Source of the DNA: UBA967 sp044375555
GTDB taxonomy: Bacteria > Verrucomicrobiota > Verrucomicrobiia > Chthoniobacterales > Terrimicrobiaceae
NCBI GenBank assembly: GCA_044375555.1
Contig: JBILML010000034.1
Span: forward strand, 1 to 28,552
Reading direction: 5' to 3'
Length of the DNA stretch: 28,552 bases
The notes under the pieces are model-generated. The model ran no database searches and was not told the origin of the DNA. It saw nothing but the letters and a program-made list of their open reading frames with translations. A program made the translations under genes and the position numbers. Position 1 is the first letter of the stretch. The number at the start of each line of letters is the position of its first letter. This document shows, in pieces, positions 6,227 through 14,647 of this stretch.

Positions 6227-9101
6227 AACCACCACCGGCGCGATTGCCGCGAGAATCGCCGCCGGAGAAGGCCCTCTTTCCAAGGCTCCCCGCGAATGGC
6301 TGTCGCGCCTCGCCGCGTCAGGCCGCCTCGTTCGGGCCACGATAGGCCAAGTTCTCATCACGCCCGCGAAATCGAGCGGTCATGTTTTCATCGTGGTCGA
6401 AGGCCGGGTGCGCTCGCTAGGGATTCGTTCCGGGGATCCCCATCCCGAATTGCTTCAGACGCTAGGTCCCGGAGGCATTGCGGGCCTGGCCTCGTTCGTG
6501 GGGAATTTTCCTGTCGAGGCCGCCACAGCGGCGGTGGACAGCGTGTGCCTGATGGTCGAGACGGCCAAGTTTCGAGAGCTTCTCGATGCTCAGCCCGAGC
6601 TGAAGCAAAGCCTCGAAAAAACGCCAACGGCGGCGGAGCTTTTTTATCTTCTCTCGATGGATTTCGCGCGTTGCGCGTTGGATATTTCCAAGGTTCCCGA
6701 CCTTGTCCGAGACGCTCTGCCAGAGGCTGTGGTGGAGTTCGGCCATGCGGAGGCGCGAGAGGGTTTCACTTTTTGGATCGCCGAGGGCGCGTCGCGCGGG
6801 ATGCGGTGGTCGACTGCCGATGGGCCGTTGCGACGCATGGGAATTCCGACGACCGTTCTCGAAAAGGGAGAAATTCCTGATGTCCCGAAGGCGGCTGGGA
6901 TTCCCGCTCCGCCCGAGTTGCCGCCGGCGGAGACGCTCTTGGATCCGCTGGTCGACTACCCGGTGCTTACCACCCAGAACGGACCTCTCGAGGAGGTCGT
7001 CGCCTGCTTCGGAATGTTGGCGAAGTTTTTCGCGAAGGAATTTCCCAAGGAAGCCGCACGCCGGGTTTTGTCGAATGAAGTTCCGGCGGATCGCAAGCCT
7101 TCGCTCCACACCTGCGGCAACATCGCCACGATGTCCGGCTTCGCCGCGCAACTTGTCAAAATGCCCTCGGTGAACCTTGGGCGCGTCGAGACTCCGGCCC
7201 TGCTAATGCGTGAAGGCACGGTGTGCGTGCTTTTCCAGACAGGTTCCAAGGGCGTAGCGCTCGCCGATCCACGCACCGGCCTCGAGCGTGGACCGGTGGA
7301 GGATTTCCAGAGCCGCCTTCCGGCCGAGATCGAGATGCTGCTCCTGCGGCCACTTCCGAAAGAGGAGAAGGAAAAGTTCGGCTTCCGGTGGTTCCTGCCG
7401 GCGATCCGCAAGCACAAGCGCGTGCTGATCGAGGTTTTCATCGCCTCGTTTTTTATCCAATTGCTCGGGTTGGCGAACCCGCTGCTCACCCAGGTGATCA
7501 TCGACAAGGTTCTCGTCCAAAATTCCATCGATACCCTGAATGTCCTCGGAGTTCTTTTTGTCCTGCTCGCCATCGCCTCTGTGGCCCTCACGGCGGTTCG
7601 CACCTACCTCTTTGTGGACACCTCGAACCGCATCGACCTCGCTGTCGGTTCGAGGATCATGGACCACCTCTACAAACTCACGCTCGGCTACTTCCAGCGC
7701 CGACCCGTGGGCGAGGTTTCTTCGCGCCTGCATGAGTTGGAAAACATCCGCCAGTTCCTCACCGGCACCGCGCTCACGGTCGGCCTCGATGCGCTGTTTT
7801 CGATCGTCTACATGGCGATCATGTTTTTCTACGATGTGAAGCTCGCCCTTGTGGCGTTGCTGGTCGTGCCATTCATGACCGGCGTCACGCTTTTTGGAGC
7901 GCCGATCCTGCAGGCCCAAATCCGCCGCCGTTCCGAGGAAGGCGCAAAATCGCAGTCGCACCTCATCGAAACGCTCACTGGCGTTCAGACACTCAAAGCC
8001 GGCAACATCGAGCAACCTTCGCGCTGGGAATGGCAAAAACGCTACGCCGGCTTTGTCAGCGCGGGTTTCCATGCCGTCCTGACCTCGACTGCGATGAACT
8101 CGGCCACCACGCTGCTCAGCCGTCTCGGCGATCTTGCGGTCCTCTGGTATGGCGCGGTGCTGGTCATCAAGGGCGACCTGACTCTTGGCCAACTCATCGC
8201 TTTCCGAATCATCGCGGGCTATGTCACATCGCCGCTCATGCGCCTCGCCCAGAGTTGGCAGAATTTCCAAGAGGTCGCGCTTTCGGTCGAGCGTCTCGGT
8301 GATGTCATTGACAGCCCGCCCGAGCAAAAACCCGATGATGCGAACAACATCCCCATGCCTGCCATCACCGGCAAGGTGGAGTTCGACAGCATCACCTTCG
8401 CCTACATCCCAGGCCAGCAACCCCAGCTACGGAATGTTTCCTTCGAGGTTCCGGCGGGTTCGTTTGTTGGCATCGTCGGCAAGAGCGGTTCTGGAAAATC
8501 CACCGTGCTCAAGCTCATCCCGCGCCTCTACAACGCCGACGCCGGCCGCATTCTCGTGGACGACTACGAGATCGCCAAAGTGGAGCTTTACTCGCTGCGC
8601 CGGCAGATTGGAACGGTCCTTCAGGACAGCCTGCTCTTCAACTCCTCGGTCTTTTCAAACATCGCCATCGGCGATCCCGATGCATCGCCGGATGACATCA
8701 TGCGCGCCGCGCGGGTGGCCGGAGCGCACGATTTCATCATGAGCCTGCCGCAGGGCTACAACACGCAAGTCGGCGAGCAGGGTCGAGCCCTCTCGGGCGG
8801 TCAGCGCCAGCGCATCGCCATCGCCCGAGCCGTGCTGCAGCGTCCGCGGTTGTTGATCCTCGACGAGGCCACAAGCGCGTTGGACTCCGTTTCCGAGAAC
8901 TTGGTTTGCCAAAACCTCGCCAAGGAATTCCAAGGTAAGACGGTGTTTTTTGTTACCCACCGTGTGCGCTCGGTCCAGCGTGCCGATATCATTTTTGTGT
9001 TCGATCGGGGTATCTTGATTGAGAAAGGTCGCCATGAAGACCTGATGGCTCTCAAAGGCCATTATTACAGCCTTTACACGGGAGGGAGCACGGTCGAATG
9101 A
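6207..9101 (+). CDS. Type I secretion ABC exporter with cNMP-binding-like and C39-like N-terminal domains
   Basis: A 964-aa inner-membrane ABC half-transporter fused to two N-terminal modules. About residues 28-130 form a cyclic-nucleotide-binding-type beta-roll (HVFIVVEGRVRSLGI...), and about 245-380 a C39-peptidase-like domain. The six-helix membrane domain spans about 392-695 (FIQLLGLANPLLTQVIIDKV onward). The ATPase has Walker A GKSGSGKS (about 758-765), signature LSGGQRQR (862-869), Walker B LLILDEA with D886-E887 and switch H918. The C39-like region lacks the normal catalytic Cys context and the H of the second motif, so it is probably a non-cleaving CLD as in HlyB. ATG 6207 is chosen for its AAAGGA; ATG 6195 and TTG 6192 are alternatives. 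It overlaps the HlyD gene by ATGA. Confidence 0.92.
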   Translation: MADQPLETTTGAIAARIAAGEGPLSKAPREWLSRLAASGRLVRATIGQVLITPAKSSGHVFIVVEGRVRSLGIRSGDPHPELLQTLGPGGIAGLASFVGNFPVEAATAAVDSVCLMVETAKFRELLDAQPELKQSLEKTPTAAELFYLLSMDFARCALDISKVPDLVRDALPEAVVEFGHAEAREGFTFWIAEGASRGMRWSTADGPLRRMGIPTTVLEKGEIPDVPKAAGIPAPPELPPAETLLDPLVDYPVLTTQNGPLEEVVACFGMLAKFFAKEFPKEAARRVLSNEVPADRKPSLHTCGNIATMSGFAAQLVKMPSVNLGRVETPALLMREGTVCVLFQTGSKGVALADPRTGLERGPVEDFQSRLPAEIEMLLLRPLPKEEKEKFGFRWFLPAIRKHKRVLIEVFIASFFIQLLGLANPLLTQVIIDKVLVQNSIDTLNVLGVLFVLLAIASVALTAVRTYLFVDTSNRIDLAVGSRIMDHLYKLTLGYFQRRPVGEVSSRLHELENIRQFLTGTALTVGLDALFSIVYMAIMFFYDVKLALVALLVVPFMTGVTLFGAPILQAQIRRRSEEGAKSQSHLIETLTGVQTLKAGNIEQPSRWEWQKRYAGFVSAGFHAVLTSTAMNSATTLLSRLGDLAVLWYGAVLVIKGDLTLGQLIAFRIIAGYVTSPLMRLAQSWQNFQEVALSVERLGDVIDSPPEQKPDDANNIPMPAITGKVEFDSITFAYIPGQQPQLRNVSFEVPAGSFVGIVGKSGSGKSTVLKLIPRLYNADAGRILVDDYEIAKVELYSLRRQIGTVLQDSLLFNSSVFSNIAIGDPDASPDDIMRAARVAGAHDFIMSLPQGYNTQVGEQGRALSGGQRQRIAIARAVLQRPRLLILDEATSALDSVSENLVCQNLAKEFQGKTVFFVTHRVRSVQRADIIFVFDRGILIEKGRHEDLMALKGHYYSLYTGGSTVE
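9081..9088 (+). promoter_or_regulatory. Ribosome binding site of the HlyD gene
   Basis: GGAGGGAG ends nine bases before ATG 9098, inside the end of the exporter gene. With the ATGA overlap it argues for coupled and efficient synthesis of the adaptor. Confidence 0.5.
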
Positions 9102-10657
9102 ACGCGAAGCCAAACAAGAAAACTAACAAAGCCGGGCAACTTTTTGCGCGATTGCTCGGGGCGATTCCTGCATTGCGCCATGCGTTGAGGCCGGATTCCG
9201 ACACGATGGTTTTGCGGCAAACGCATTTCTGGTCGCGCTCGATCCTCTGGACGATCATTGGCACATTCGTTGCGGCGGTGCTCTGGGCCTGCCTCGCGCC
9301 GATCGATGAGGTGGTCCACGCCACGGGAAAACTCGAGCCGCGCGGCTCTGTGCGCGATGTGCAGTCGCCCGTGGGGGGCGTCGTCGAGCAGTCCTTCGTT
9401 CGCGAAGGGGATTCGGTGAAAGTAGGGCAAACGCTCGTGCAGCTAGACTCGAAAGTCTCCGCTGCCGAGGTGAAATCCCTCGAAGAGCGGCTCGCCTCCA
9501 TGAGTTCGGAGCGGGCTTTCTACGACGGCCTTTTCAGTGAGTCGAATCATGCCGATGCAGCTCCGAAGACCGTTGCCCGCGAGATTGCCGACCTCGCCAA
9601 GAATCGCGCCGCGCTCGTTGCCGAGATCAAACTCCTGCGCCGCCTGCGCGATGAAACCGGGGAACTCCATCAAGCCATCCAAACCTCCGAAGCCGAGACT
9701 TTCCAGACCAGCACCCCCGATCCCGTGGCGGCGCAACTTGCCGATATGAAGGCTCTCGTCGAGGGAGATTTTGCGCGGGAGCAAGGGCTGGATGCCGATT
9801 CGGACAGTCTGAAATATTTTGCCAACGAGCTCACCAGCCTCTCCGAGCAGTATCTGCGCTCCCGCAACCAACTCGAGGAATTGCGGAAAATTCAGGACAA
9901 CAAGAAGCTTGCCTTCGACGCCTTCACGAAGCTGAACAAGGACGGCAACCTCTCCCGCGTCGACTTCCTCGCCCGGCAGTCCGAGTGGCTCAACGCCATT
10001 GCTCAGGTCAAAAATCTCGAAGCCCAGACGCAAAACATTCCCACCGTTTTCAAAACCGAAACGAACAATCGCATTCAAGATAACGGCAAGCGCATCGCCG
10101 AGATCGATGCCAACCTCACCAAGGTCCGGCTCGAAAATATGCAGCGCATTTCCGAGGCCGAGAGCCGCCTCGCCGCCGCACGCGAGACTTTGGCTTACCA
10201 TGAAATCAAGTCCCCCTCTGACGGTGTGGTTTTTGAAATGGTCGCCTCCAAGCCTGGCACGGTCGTCGGCGCGAAGGACCCCGTGCTCCGCATCGTGCCT
10301 AGCGGCGAGCTGATCGCGAAGGTGGACATCACCAACCGCGACATCGGCTTTGTCACCCTCGGAATGCCCTGCGAGGTCGAGGTCGATACATTTCCCAAGC
10401 GCGAATTTGGTTTTATCGAAGGGGAGGTTTACTTCGTCGGGTCTGATGTTTTGCCGCCTGATGAGGTCCGGAAATTCTACAGCTTCCCGGCCAAAATCTC
10501 CCTCGCCAAGCAGTCACTCCAAGTGCGCGACAAATATATTGCCCTCCAATCCGGGATGTCCGTTGGTGTGAATATCAAGATTCGCAAGCGGCATGTGATC
10601 AATATTTTCTTGGACAACCTCCTCGGCCCCGTGGAAAAAATGCGTGAGGTCCGCTAG
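9098..10657 (+). CDS. HlyD-family periplasmic adaptor (membrane fusion protein) of type I secretion
   Basis: A 519-aa protein with a short cytoplasmic N-terminus, one membrane span (about 48-68, SILWTIIGTFVAAVLWACLA), a first lipoyl-like half (ATGKLEPRGSVRDVQSPVGG, then VVEQSFVREGDSVKVGQTLV), a long helical hairpin rich in Glu/Leu/Arg (about 120-360), a second lipoyl half (LAYHEIKSPSDGVVFEMVAS) and a beta-barrel domain ending in KRHVINIFLDNLLGPVEKMR. It would bridge the ABC exporter to an outer-membrane TolC channel, which is not encoded here. It is somewhat longer than the ~440-480 aa of HlyD/PrtE, mainly in the hairpin. It is the last gene of the tight block; the next gene starts 46 bp later and is metabolic. 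Confidence 0.93.
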   Translation: MNAKPNKKTNKAGQLFARLLGAIPALRHALRPDSDTMVLRQTHFWSRSILWTIIGTFVAAVLWACLAPIDEVVHATGKLEPRGSVRDVQSPVGGVVEQSFVREGDSVKVGQTLVQLDSKVSAAEVKSLEERLASMSSERAFYDGLFSESNHADAAPKTVAREIADLAKNRAALVAEIKLLRRLRDETGELHQAIQTSEAETFQTSTPDPVAAQLADMKALVEGDFAREQGLDADSDSLKYFANELTSLSEQYLRSRNQLEELRKIQDNKKLAFDAFTKLNKDGNLSRVDFLARQSEWLNAIAQVKNLEAQTQNIPTVFKTETNNRIQDNGKRIAEIDANLTKVRLENMQRISEAESRLAAARETLAYHEIKSPSDGVVFEMVASKPGTVVGAKDPVLRIVPSGELIAKVDITNRDIGFVTLGMPCEVEVDTFPKREFGFIEGEVYFVGSDVLPPDEVRKFYSFPAKISLAKQSLQVRDKYIALQSGMSVGVNIKIRKRHVINIFLDNLLGPVEKMREVR

Positions 10658-10702
10658 GCAGGAGTGTTGATTTTCCAGCCCGTGCGCCATTAGATTCACC
10701 CG

Positions 10703-11065
10703 ATGCTCAAACATTTTCTCAGCTCCAAAATCCACCGCGCGATCGTGACCGATGCGAATGTGGACTACGAGGGCAGCATGGCCATTGACGAGGAATTCCT
10801 CGAGGCCGTCGGCATCGCGCCATTCGAGAAAATCCTGATCGGCAACCACGCGAACGGCCACCGTTTCGAGACCTACGCCATCCCCGCTCCGCGCGGCAGC
10901 CGCGCCATTGTGCTCAACGGAGCCGTCGCCCACCTCGGCAAAAAAGGCGACCGCATCACGATTATGACCTTCGGCCTCCTCTCCAACGAAGGCGCCAAGG
11001 ACCACCAACCCAGCGTCATCGTGCTGAACGATTCCAACGAGATCATCAGCCGGAGGGGAATTTAA
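10703..11065 (+). CDS. panD: Aspartate 1-decarboxylase (pyruvoyl-dependent)
   Basis: A 120-aa proenzyme converting L-aspartate to beta-alanine for pantothenate and coenzyme A synthesis. The self-cleavage site Gly24-Ser25 (VDYEGSMAID) is at exactly the E. coli position, and K9, R54, Y58 and the NGAVAHLG segment around N72 are all conserved, so the enzyme should mature and be active. It ends VIVLNDSNEIISRRGI, the usual length. No other pantothenate gene is near; its position between the exporter adaptor and secreted-protein genes looks like chance insertion of a housekeeping gene. No Shine-Dalgarno is visible. Confidence 0.96.
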   Translation: MLKHFLSSKIHRAIVTDANVDYEGSMAIDEEFLEAVGIAPFEKILIGNHANGHRFETYAIPAPRGSRAIVLNGAVAHLGKKGDRITIMTFGLLSNEGAKDHQPSVIVLNDSNEIISRRGI

Positions 11066-11081
11066 AATTTCCAAAAACCCT

Positions 11082-11111
11082 TTGACACGCACAAACACCT
11101 CAAACTACAAA
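11082..11111 (+). promoter_or_regulatory. Candidate sigma-70-type promoter for the secreted-protein gene
   Basis: A perfect TTGACA (11082-11087) and TACAAA (11106-11111, four of six) are 18 bp apart, just upstream of ATG 11126. It suggests the 272-aa protein is transcribed separately from panD. The -10 match is modest. Confidence 0.35.
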
Positions 11112-11125
11112 CCAAATCAAGTTTT

Positions 11126-11944
11126 ATGAAACTGCCCTACTCCCTCCTTCCTACGACACTTGCCATTGGCTTCCTCTTCTCCTCTGCGACCGAGGCTCCT
11201 GCTTTTGGAGGTCCTCCTGGCGGACCTTTCAGCAATGGTAGCTACTTCCCTAACGACGGCACATTCTCGGCTGTTGTGCGTGGAGAAAATCTCACTGGCA
11301 CTTTGCAATTCAGCACGACTGCTGGTTCGGGACCATCGGCTCCTACGACATCCACTACAACTTCTGTAGAAGGATTTGGGGTTAATGCCAGTCAGACACA
11401 GTCTACTGCAGGTTCTGGAGGCGTTGGTTCTACTGGAATTGCAACTATTTATTATGACGGCGATACCTACCTTGGCAATTCCCAAGGCTCTTTGAACGGC
11501 CAATCCTCTACAATGGCAGTAAATTTTCAAGTAGATGCGCAGGGTCAGGGGGAGCAACAATCTGATACGAACATCATTGTGGATCTTGGTGATTTAATTA
11601 CAGAAACCACAACTATTGACGCTAATGGAAACCCTGTTATCGTAAGAATTGTAACCCCTCAACGCGAAATAACTACAGGAACAACAATAACCTATTTCGA
11701 TTCTCTTTATTTAAATGGATTTGCAAACTGCAAGACTTCGAATGCCTTTCCCAATCAGAAATTTGAGGGCGATGGAGAGGCGGAGTTTCAGCAATTGGAT
11801 TTTAATGGGAATACCCCTTTTCTTGATGCGGTTACGATGCCTATCTATGTCACTGGTGTTCGTCTATCCGATACGGCTGCGACTTTTAATGTCTCAGATG
11901 TTCGTCCTCCCAGTTACAACAAGTTTACGGTTCAGACACCCTAA
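11126..11944 (+). CDS. Secreted protein of unknown function
   Basis: A 272-aa protein with a signal peptide (MKLPYSLLPTTLAIGFLFSS, cleavage likely after ATEAPA around 26) and then a beta-rich, Gly/Thr/Ser-rich region. Segments such as FPNDGTFSAVVRGENLTGTL, GIATIYYDGDTYLGNSQGSL and MAVNFQVDAQGQ suggest an extracellular or periplasmic beta-sandwich. I do not recognise a named domain. There are two Cys-poor halves with a single Cys late in the protein. The second half of the gene is noticeably AT-richer than panD before it. The following pseudopilin-like gene begins within 20 bp, so the two are probably cotranscribed. Confidence 0.75.
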   Translation: MKLPYSLLPTTLAIGFLFSSATEAPAFGGPPGGPFSNGSYFPNDGTFSAVVRGENLTGTLQFSTTAGSGPSAPTTSTTTSVEGFGVNASQTQSTAGSGGVGSTGIATIYYDGDTYLGNSQGSLNGQSSTMAVNFQVDAQGQGEQQSDTNIIVDLGDLITETTTIDANGNPVIVRIVTPQREITTGTTITYFDSLYLNGFANCKTSNAFPNQKFEGDGEAEFQQLDFNGNTPFLDAVTMPIYVTGVRLSDTAATFNVSDVRPPSYNKFTVQTP

Positions 11945-11962
11945 TATTTGAAGCTCTTGTTC

Positions 11963-12454
11963 ATGCGAAGGAGGTTTCGAGGCTTCACGATTCTTGAAAT
12001 CCTCGCCGTAGTCGCAATCCTTGGGGTTTTGTTGGCTCTGAGCTTCCCCGCATTGGAAAAAATCCGCCCCGCCGCCGAAAGAGCGATTTGCATGAACAAC
12101 CTGAAAAACCTGCGGGTGGCTTTCTCAGGTTATGCCACGGAGGGTTGGCCCCAGATTCCCGAGGGAATCAAATTGGGCTCGCTGGCGGAGCAGCGCTGGT
12201 GGCTTGAAAAGACAGAAAAGGAACTCGGTTTTTCCAAAAGTGCCTGGCAATGCCCGACGATCCGACGCCAGTTCGCCAAGGAGCCTGAAAAAGACCGCCC
12301 GCTAATCCACTACCTTCCGACCCCTTTTTCCAAAGAACCCAACCGTGCCAATAAATCCCCCCAGATGCCATGGTTCATCGAGATCGGCGACGCCCACGGC
12401 CAAGGCAACCTCCTTGTCCGCCAAAATGGCACGGTGGAACCCTCGTCCAAGTGA
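11963..12454 (+). CDS. Type IV pilin-like protein with prepilin N-methylation motif
   Basis: A 163-aa protein starting MRRRFRG-FTILEILAVVAILGVLLAL, a class III signal: basic leader, Gly at -1, Phe at +1 and Glu at +5, then a hydrophobic helix. It would be cut and N-methylated by a PilD-type peptidase and assembled into or near a pseudopilus. The following AAERAICMNNLKNLRVAFSG resembles the many solitary prepilin-domain proteins of Verrucomicrobiota and Planctomycetes. The globular part is short and carries two Cys (ICMNN, WQCPT). A TTG at 11948 is in frame, but ATG 11963 gives the natural short leader. No other pilus gene is in the window. Confidence 0.83.
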   Translation: MRRRFRGFTILEILAVVAILGVLLALSFPALEKIRPAAERAICMNNLKNLRVAFSGYATEGWPQIPEGIKLGSLAEQRWWLEKTEKELGFSKSAWQCPTIRRQFAKEPEKDRPLIHYLPTPFSKEPNRANKSPQMPWFIEIGDAHGQGNLLVRQNGTVEPSSK

Positions 12455-12592
12455 TACCAATGTCTGTAGGAAAATCGAATTTCGATTGCTTTTTTGTAGG
12501 GCGGGCGTCTCGCCTGCCATCGAAAGACCTACGCTCGCAGGCGGGACGCCCGCGCTACATTCAGAAGTCCAAAAGCAAACTGCTTTTGGTAT
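12454..12592. repeat. ~140-bp palindromic repeat unit (REP/MITE-like)
   Basis: A nested set of inverted repeats. The outer ATACCAA (12454-12460) pairs with TTGGTAT (12586-12592). The inner 22-base arms at 12496-12517 and 12537-12558 match at 20 of 22 positions and read GTAGGGCGGGCGTCTCGCC... against its inverse. A further exact hairpin is CCAAAAGCA/TGCTTTTGG (12569-12577/12581-12589), and AATCGA/TCGATT flanks ATT near 12478-12492. The 'GGCGGGACGCCCGC' core is a type of dispersed palindrome I associate with Verrucomicrobiota genomes. It carries no credible coding sequence and could act as a transcription boundary between the pseudopilin and ASH genes. Confidence 0.7.
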
Positions 12593-14567
12593 GAATCCCT
12601 CGATGAAAGGGAATGAAACCTCTGTGGCTACCTCTCGTGATCAATCTAGCGAGTGCAATGTCCCGCCATTTTTCAGCGGGTCATGGAGATTCCCAAGACA
12701 CACAAGCCTCCTCTTTTGTTTTCTGTGGGCCTTCTTTTTAGCGTCTTCTCTGGCTTCAAAATCCAAGGATTCTCCGGCTTCTGCGCCGCCTTCGGTAGGG
12801 CGTGATATTGACATCAGTGTCGTGCGGGGAGGCTCTTGTGAGCTCGTTCTCCAGGGTATTGTGATGCCTCGCGACACCGCGGAATTCAAAATTGCGAAGG
12901 AACCTCGGCACGGCATGCTCGAAGGACCTAATCGCATCGACCGGGAGAGTGTCCGCTACCTTTATCGCAACAACGGAGAAAAAGGAATCGATGCAGACCG
13001 CGTGGAGTTTAAGTTAAAGACAGGTCCAGCCAATGCGTGGGGGCGGGTTACGGCTCGAATTTTCATAGAAGATCGCCCCAGTCGGCTGGATGTGGAAAGC
13101 GAGATACTGGATTTTGGCGATTGCCCGATTGGTCGCCAGGGCTCCTTGCCGCTGGTCATCCGGAATGGCGGCGGAGGTATCCTGCAAGGCAAGGCCCAAA
13201 TCGGTGAGCCTTGGTCGCTCACGGGGAATGAGAATTTCCAATTGGAGGCCGGCGCGGCGCGCAAATTACAAGTGTGTTTTTCGCCGGTGGGGCCTGGGGA
13301 GTTCCGGGGTCTCCTGGAGTTCCAAGGCGGGTCCAAGCCCTATCGGAGGGTGGAATTGATAGGTAAAGGGGTTTACCGATTTGAACTACCCGAGAGGATC
13401 GAGCTCCAAGGAAAATCCAGCGCCGATTTTCTTGAAATTACCAACCTCACTTCCGAGGATTTGGCTCTGCAGATTGTCGCCCCAAACCCGCTCATTGGCG
13501 CGTCGTCCCTGCTGATTCCAGCGGGCGGTTCTGAGAAATTGAAGCTGGAAATCAAGAGCGGCTCCTACAGTGAAAAAACGGTGGATTTGGAGATCGTAGA
13601 CGGCCTGGCGATTCGCCGTGTGCGCGTGGATTTGCCTCCTTCTCCCGCGGTGTTGGAGTGGGAAAATGCACCGCTGAAGGATTTCGGAAGGTTTCCCATT
13701 CGTCATGTTCCGGAGTTGACGGTCGACATCAAAAATGCGTGGCCGACACATGCCACGGTGCGGATTGAACCCCGAGAGGGAGGGATTCGACTCGCTCCTT
13801 CCCAGCCCTCGGAGTTCGAGCTTCGGGAGGGTGAGACGGCGCTTGTCAAGATTGTATGGAACCTTCCCGAGGAGCTTGGCGAGGCCCGTGCGAAGCTCTC
13901 CGCGTGGAATGGCGGGCTCGCCACCGATTTGGAGCTGATCGCCGTCGTTGTGCCTCCCGAGGCTGCGCCTGAAGCCGAGGACAAGCCCCAAAAAACCTCG
14001 CCTGTTTCTGAATCGGAGCCATCGAAGACGAAGTCTAAAATTTTAAGCGAAGCGGAAGCAAAAGAGCTCAAACTTCGCACGCCCACCGACATTCTTTACC
14101 GTCTCGAAGTCGAAAACGGCGCTGCCACGGCCGTTGTGACATGGAATTATCGCGGGCCCAAACCTGTGAATTTCCAACTCGAGCGCAAAGTCGTCGAGCG
14201 CGTGACGCTCGATCCTGGAAAGGTTTTTGAAAAAAGGCTCGAGGTGCCTGAGCAGTTGCCGCCCTCGCCGGTCATTGAGAAATGGCAACCCATCGAGGCC
14301 AAAGAGGCGGCGATCGAGTGCATCGATGGCACAGCTTGGAAGGGCCGTGTGACGGGCTTGCAGGCCGGTTTCCACGATGTGCGCATCACCGCGCGAGTCT
14401 CGGATGGCAAGCGAATCGATGGGGTGGCTTTTGTTGTCGAAGTCGGAAAATTGCCGAGGCCCGCGTGGATGGATTGGACGCTGTGGTCGGTGCTGATTTG
14501 CGCTCTCTTCCTCCTTCGTAGGACCATTGCGAAGTGGTTCGGGCTCGCCCCGCCGCCCGAGCCATGA
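12591..14567 (+). CDS. Membrane-anchored periplasmic protein with ASH/DUF1573-like Ig domain
   Basis: A 658-aa protein with an extended N-terminus, a hydrophobic export segment (LLFCFLWAFFLASSLA), several beta-sandwich segments and a C-terminal membrane helix (about 629-643, WTLWSVLICALFLLRR) leaving a short cytoplasmic tail. Residues about 164-260 (ESEILDFGDCPIGRQGSLPL...ELIGKGVYRF) fit an ASPM-SPD-2-Hydin/DUF1573-type domain, often seen in surface or choice-of-anchor proteins. A Glu/Lys/Pro-rich linker lies near 460-490. Function unknown; scaffolding at the envelope is a guess. The start could be ATG 12591 or 12603; a longer frame back to 12345 runs through the palindromic repeat and the pseudopilin gene and is rejected. 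Confidence 0.68.
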   Translation: MNPSMKGNETSVATSRDQSSECNVPPFFSGSWRFPRHTSLLFCFLWAFFLASSLASKSKDSPASAPPSVGRDIDISVVRGGSCELVLQGIVMPRDTAEFKIAKEPRHGMLEGPNRIDRESVRYLYRNNGEKGIDADRVEFKLKTGPANAWGRVTARIFIEDRPSRLDVESEILDFGDCPIGRQGSLPLVIRNGGGGILQGKAQIGEPWSLTGNENFQLEAGAARKLQVCFSPVGPGEFRGLLEFQGGSKPYRRVELIGKGVYRFELPERIELQGKSSADFLEITNLTSEDLALQIVAPNPLIGASSLLIPAGGSEKLKLEIKSGSYSEKTVDLEIVDGLAIRRVRVDLPPSPAVLEWENAPLKDFGRFPIRHVPELTVDIKNAWPTHATVRIEPREGGIRLAPSQPSEFELREGETALVKIVWNLPEELGEARAKLSAWNGGLATDLELIAVVVPPEAAPEAEDKPQKTSPVSESEPSKTKSKILSEAEAKELKLRTPTDILYRLEVENGAATAVVTWNYRGPKPVNFQLERKVVERVTLDPGKVFEKRLEVPEQLPPSPVIEKWQPIEAKEAAIECIDGTAWKGRVTGLQAGFHDVRITARVSDGKRIDGVAFVVEVGKLPRPAWMDWTLWSVLICALFLLRRTIAKWFGLAPPPEP

Positions 14568-14647
14568 AGCGCTTGGATGACCTTGGCACGATTCTCGCTG
14601 TGAGGGATTGAAATTTCCACGCTTCACCAAAGTTTTTACTTTTTTAA

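Noticed and set aside
5321..6361. 346-codon minus-strand frame across the glycosyltransferase/isomerase junction
   Set aside because: It spans three well-supported plus-strand genes and has no recognisable protein features.
6960..7330. Active C39 peptidase domain that would cut a double-Gly leader
   Set aside because: The Cys is not in the usual catalytic context and the His motif is missing, so a non-cleaving C39-like domain is more likely.
7203..8420. 405-codon minus-strand frame inside the exporter gene
   Set aside because: Asp/Glu/Arg-rich shadow of a G+C-rich gene, with no domain or start signal.
12345..12590. N-terminal extension of the ASH protein through the palindromic repeat and pseudopilin gene
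   Set aside because: It overlaps a better-supported gene in another frame and translates a non-coding palindrome.
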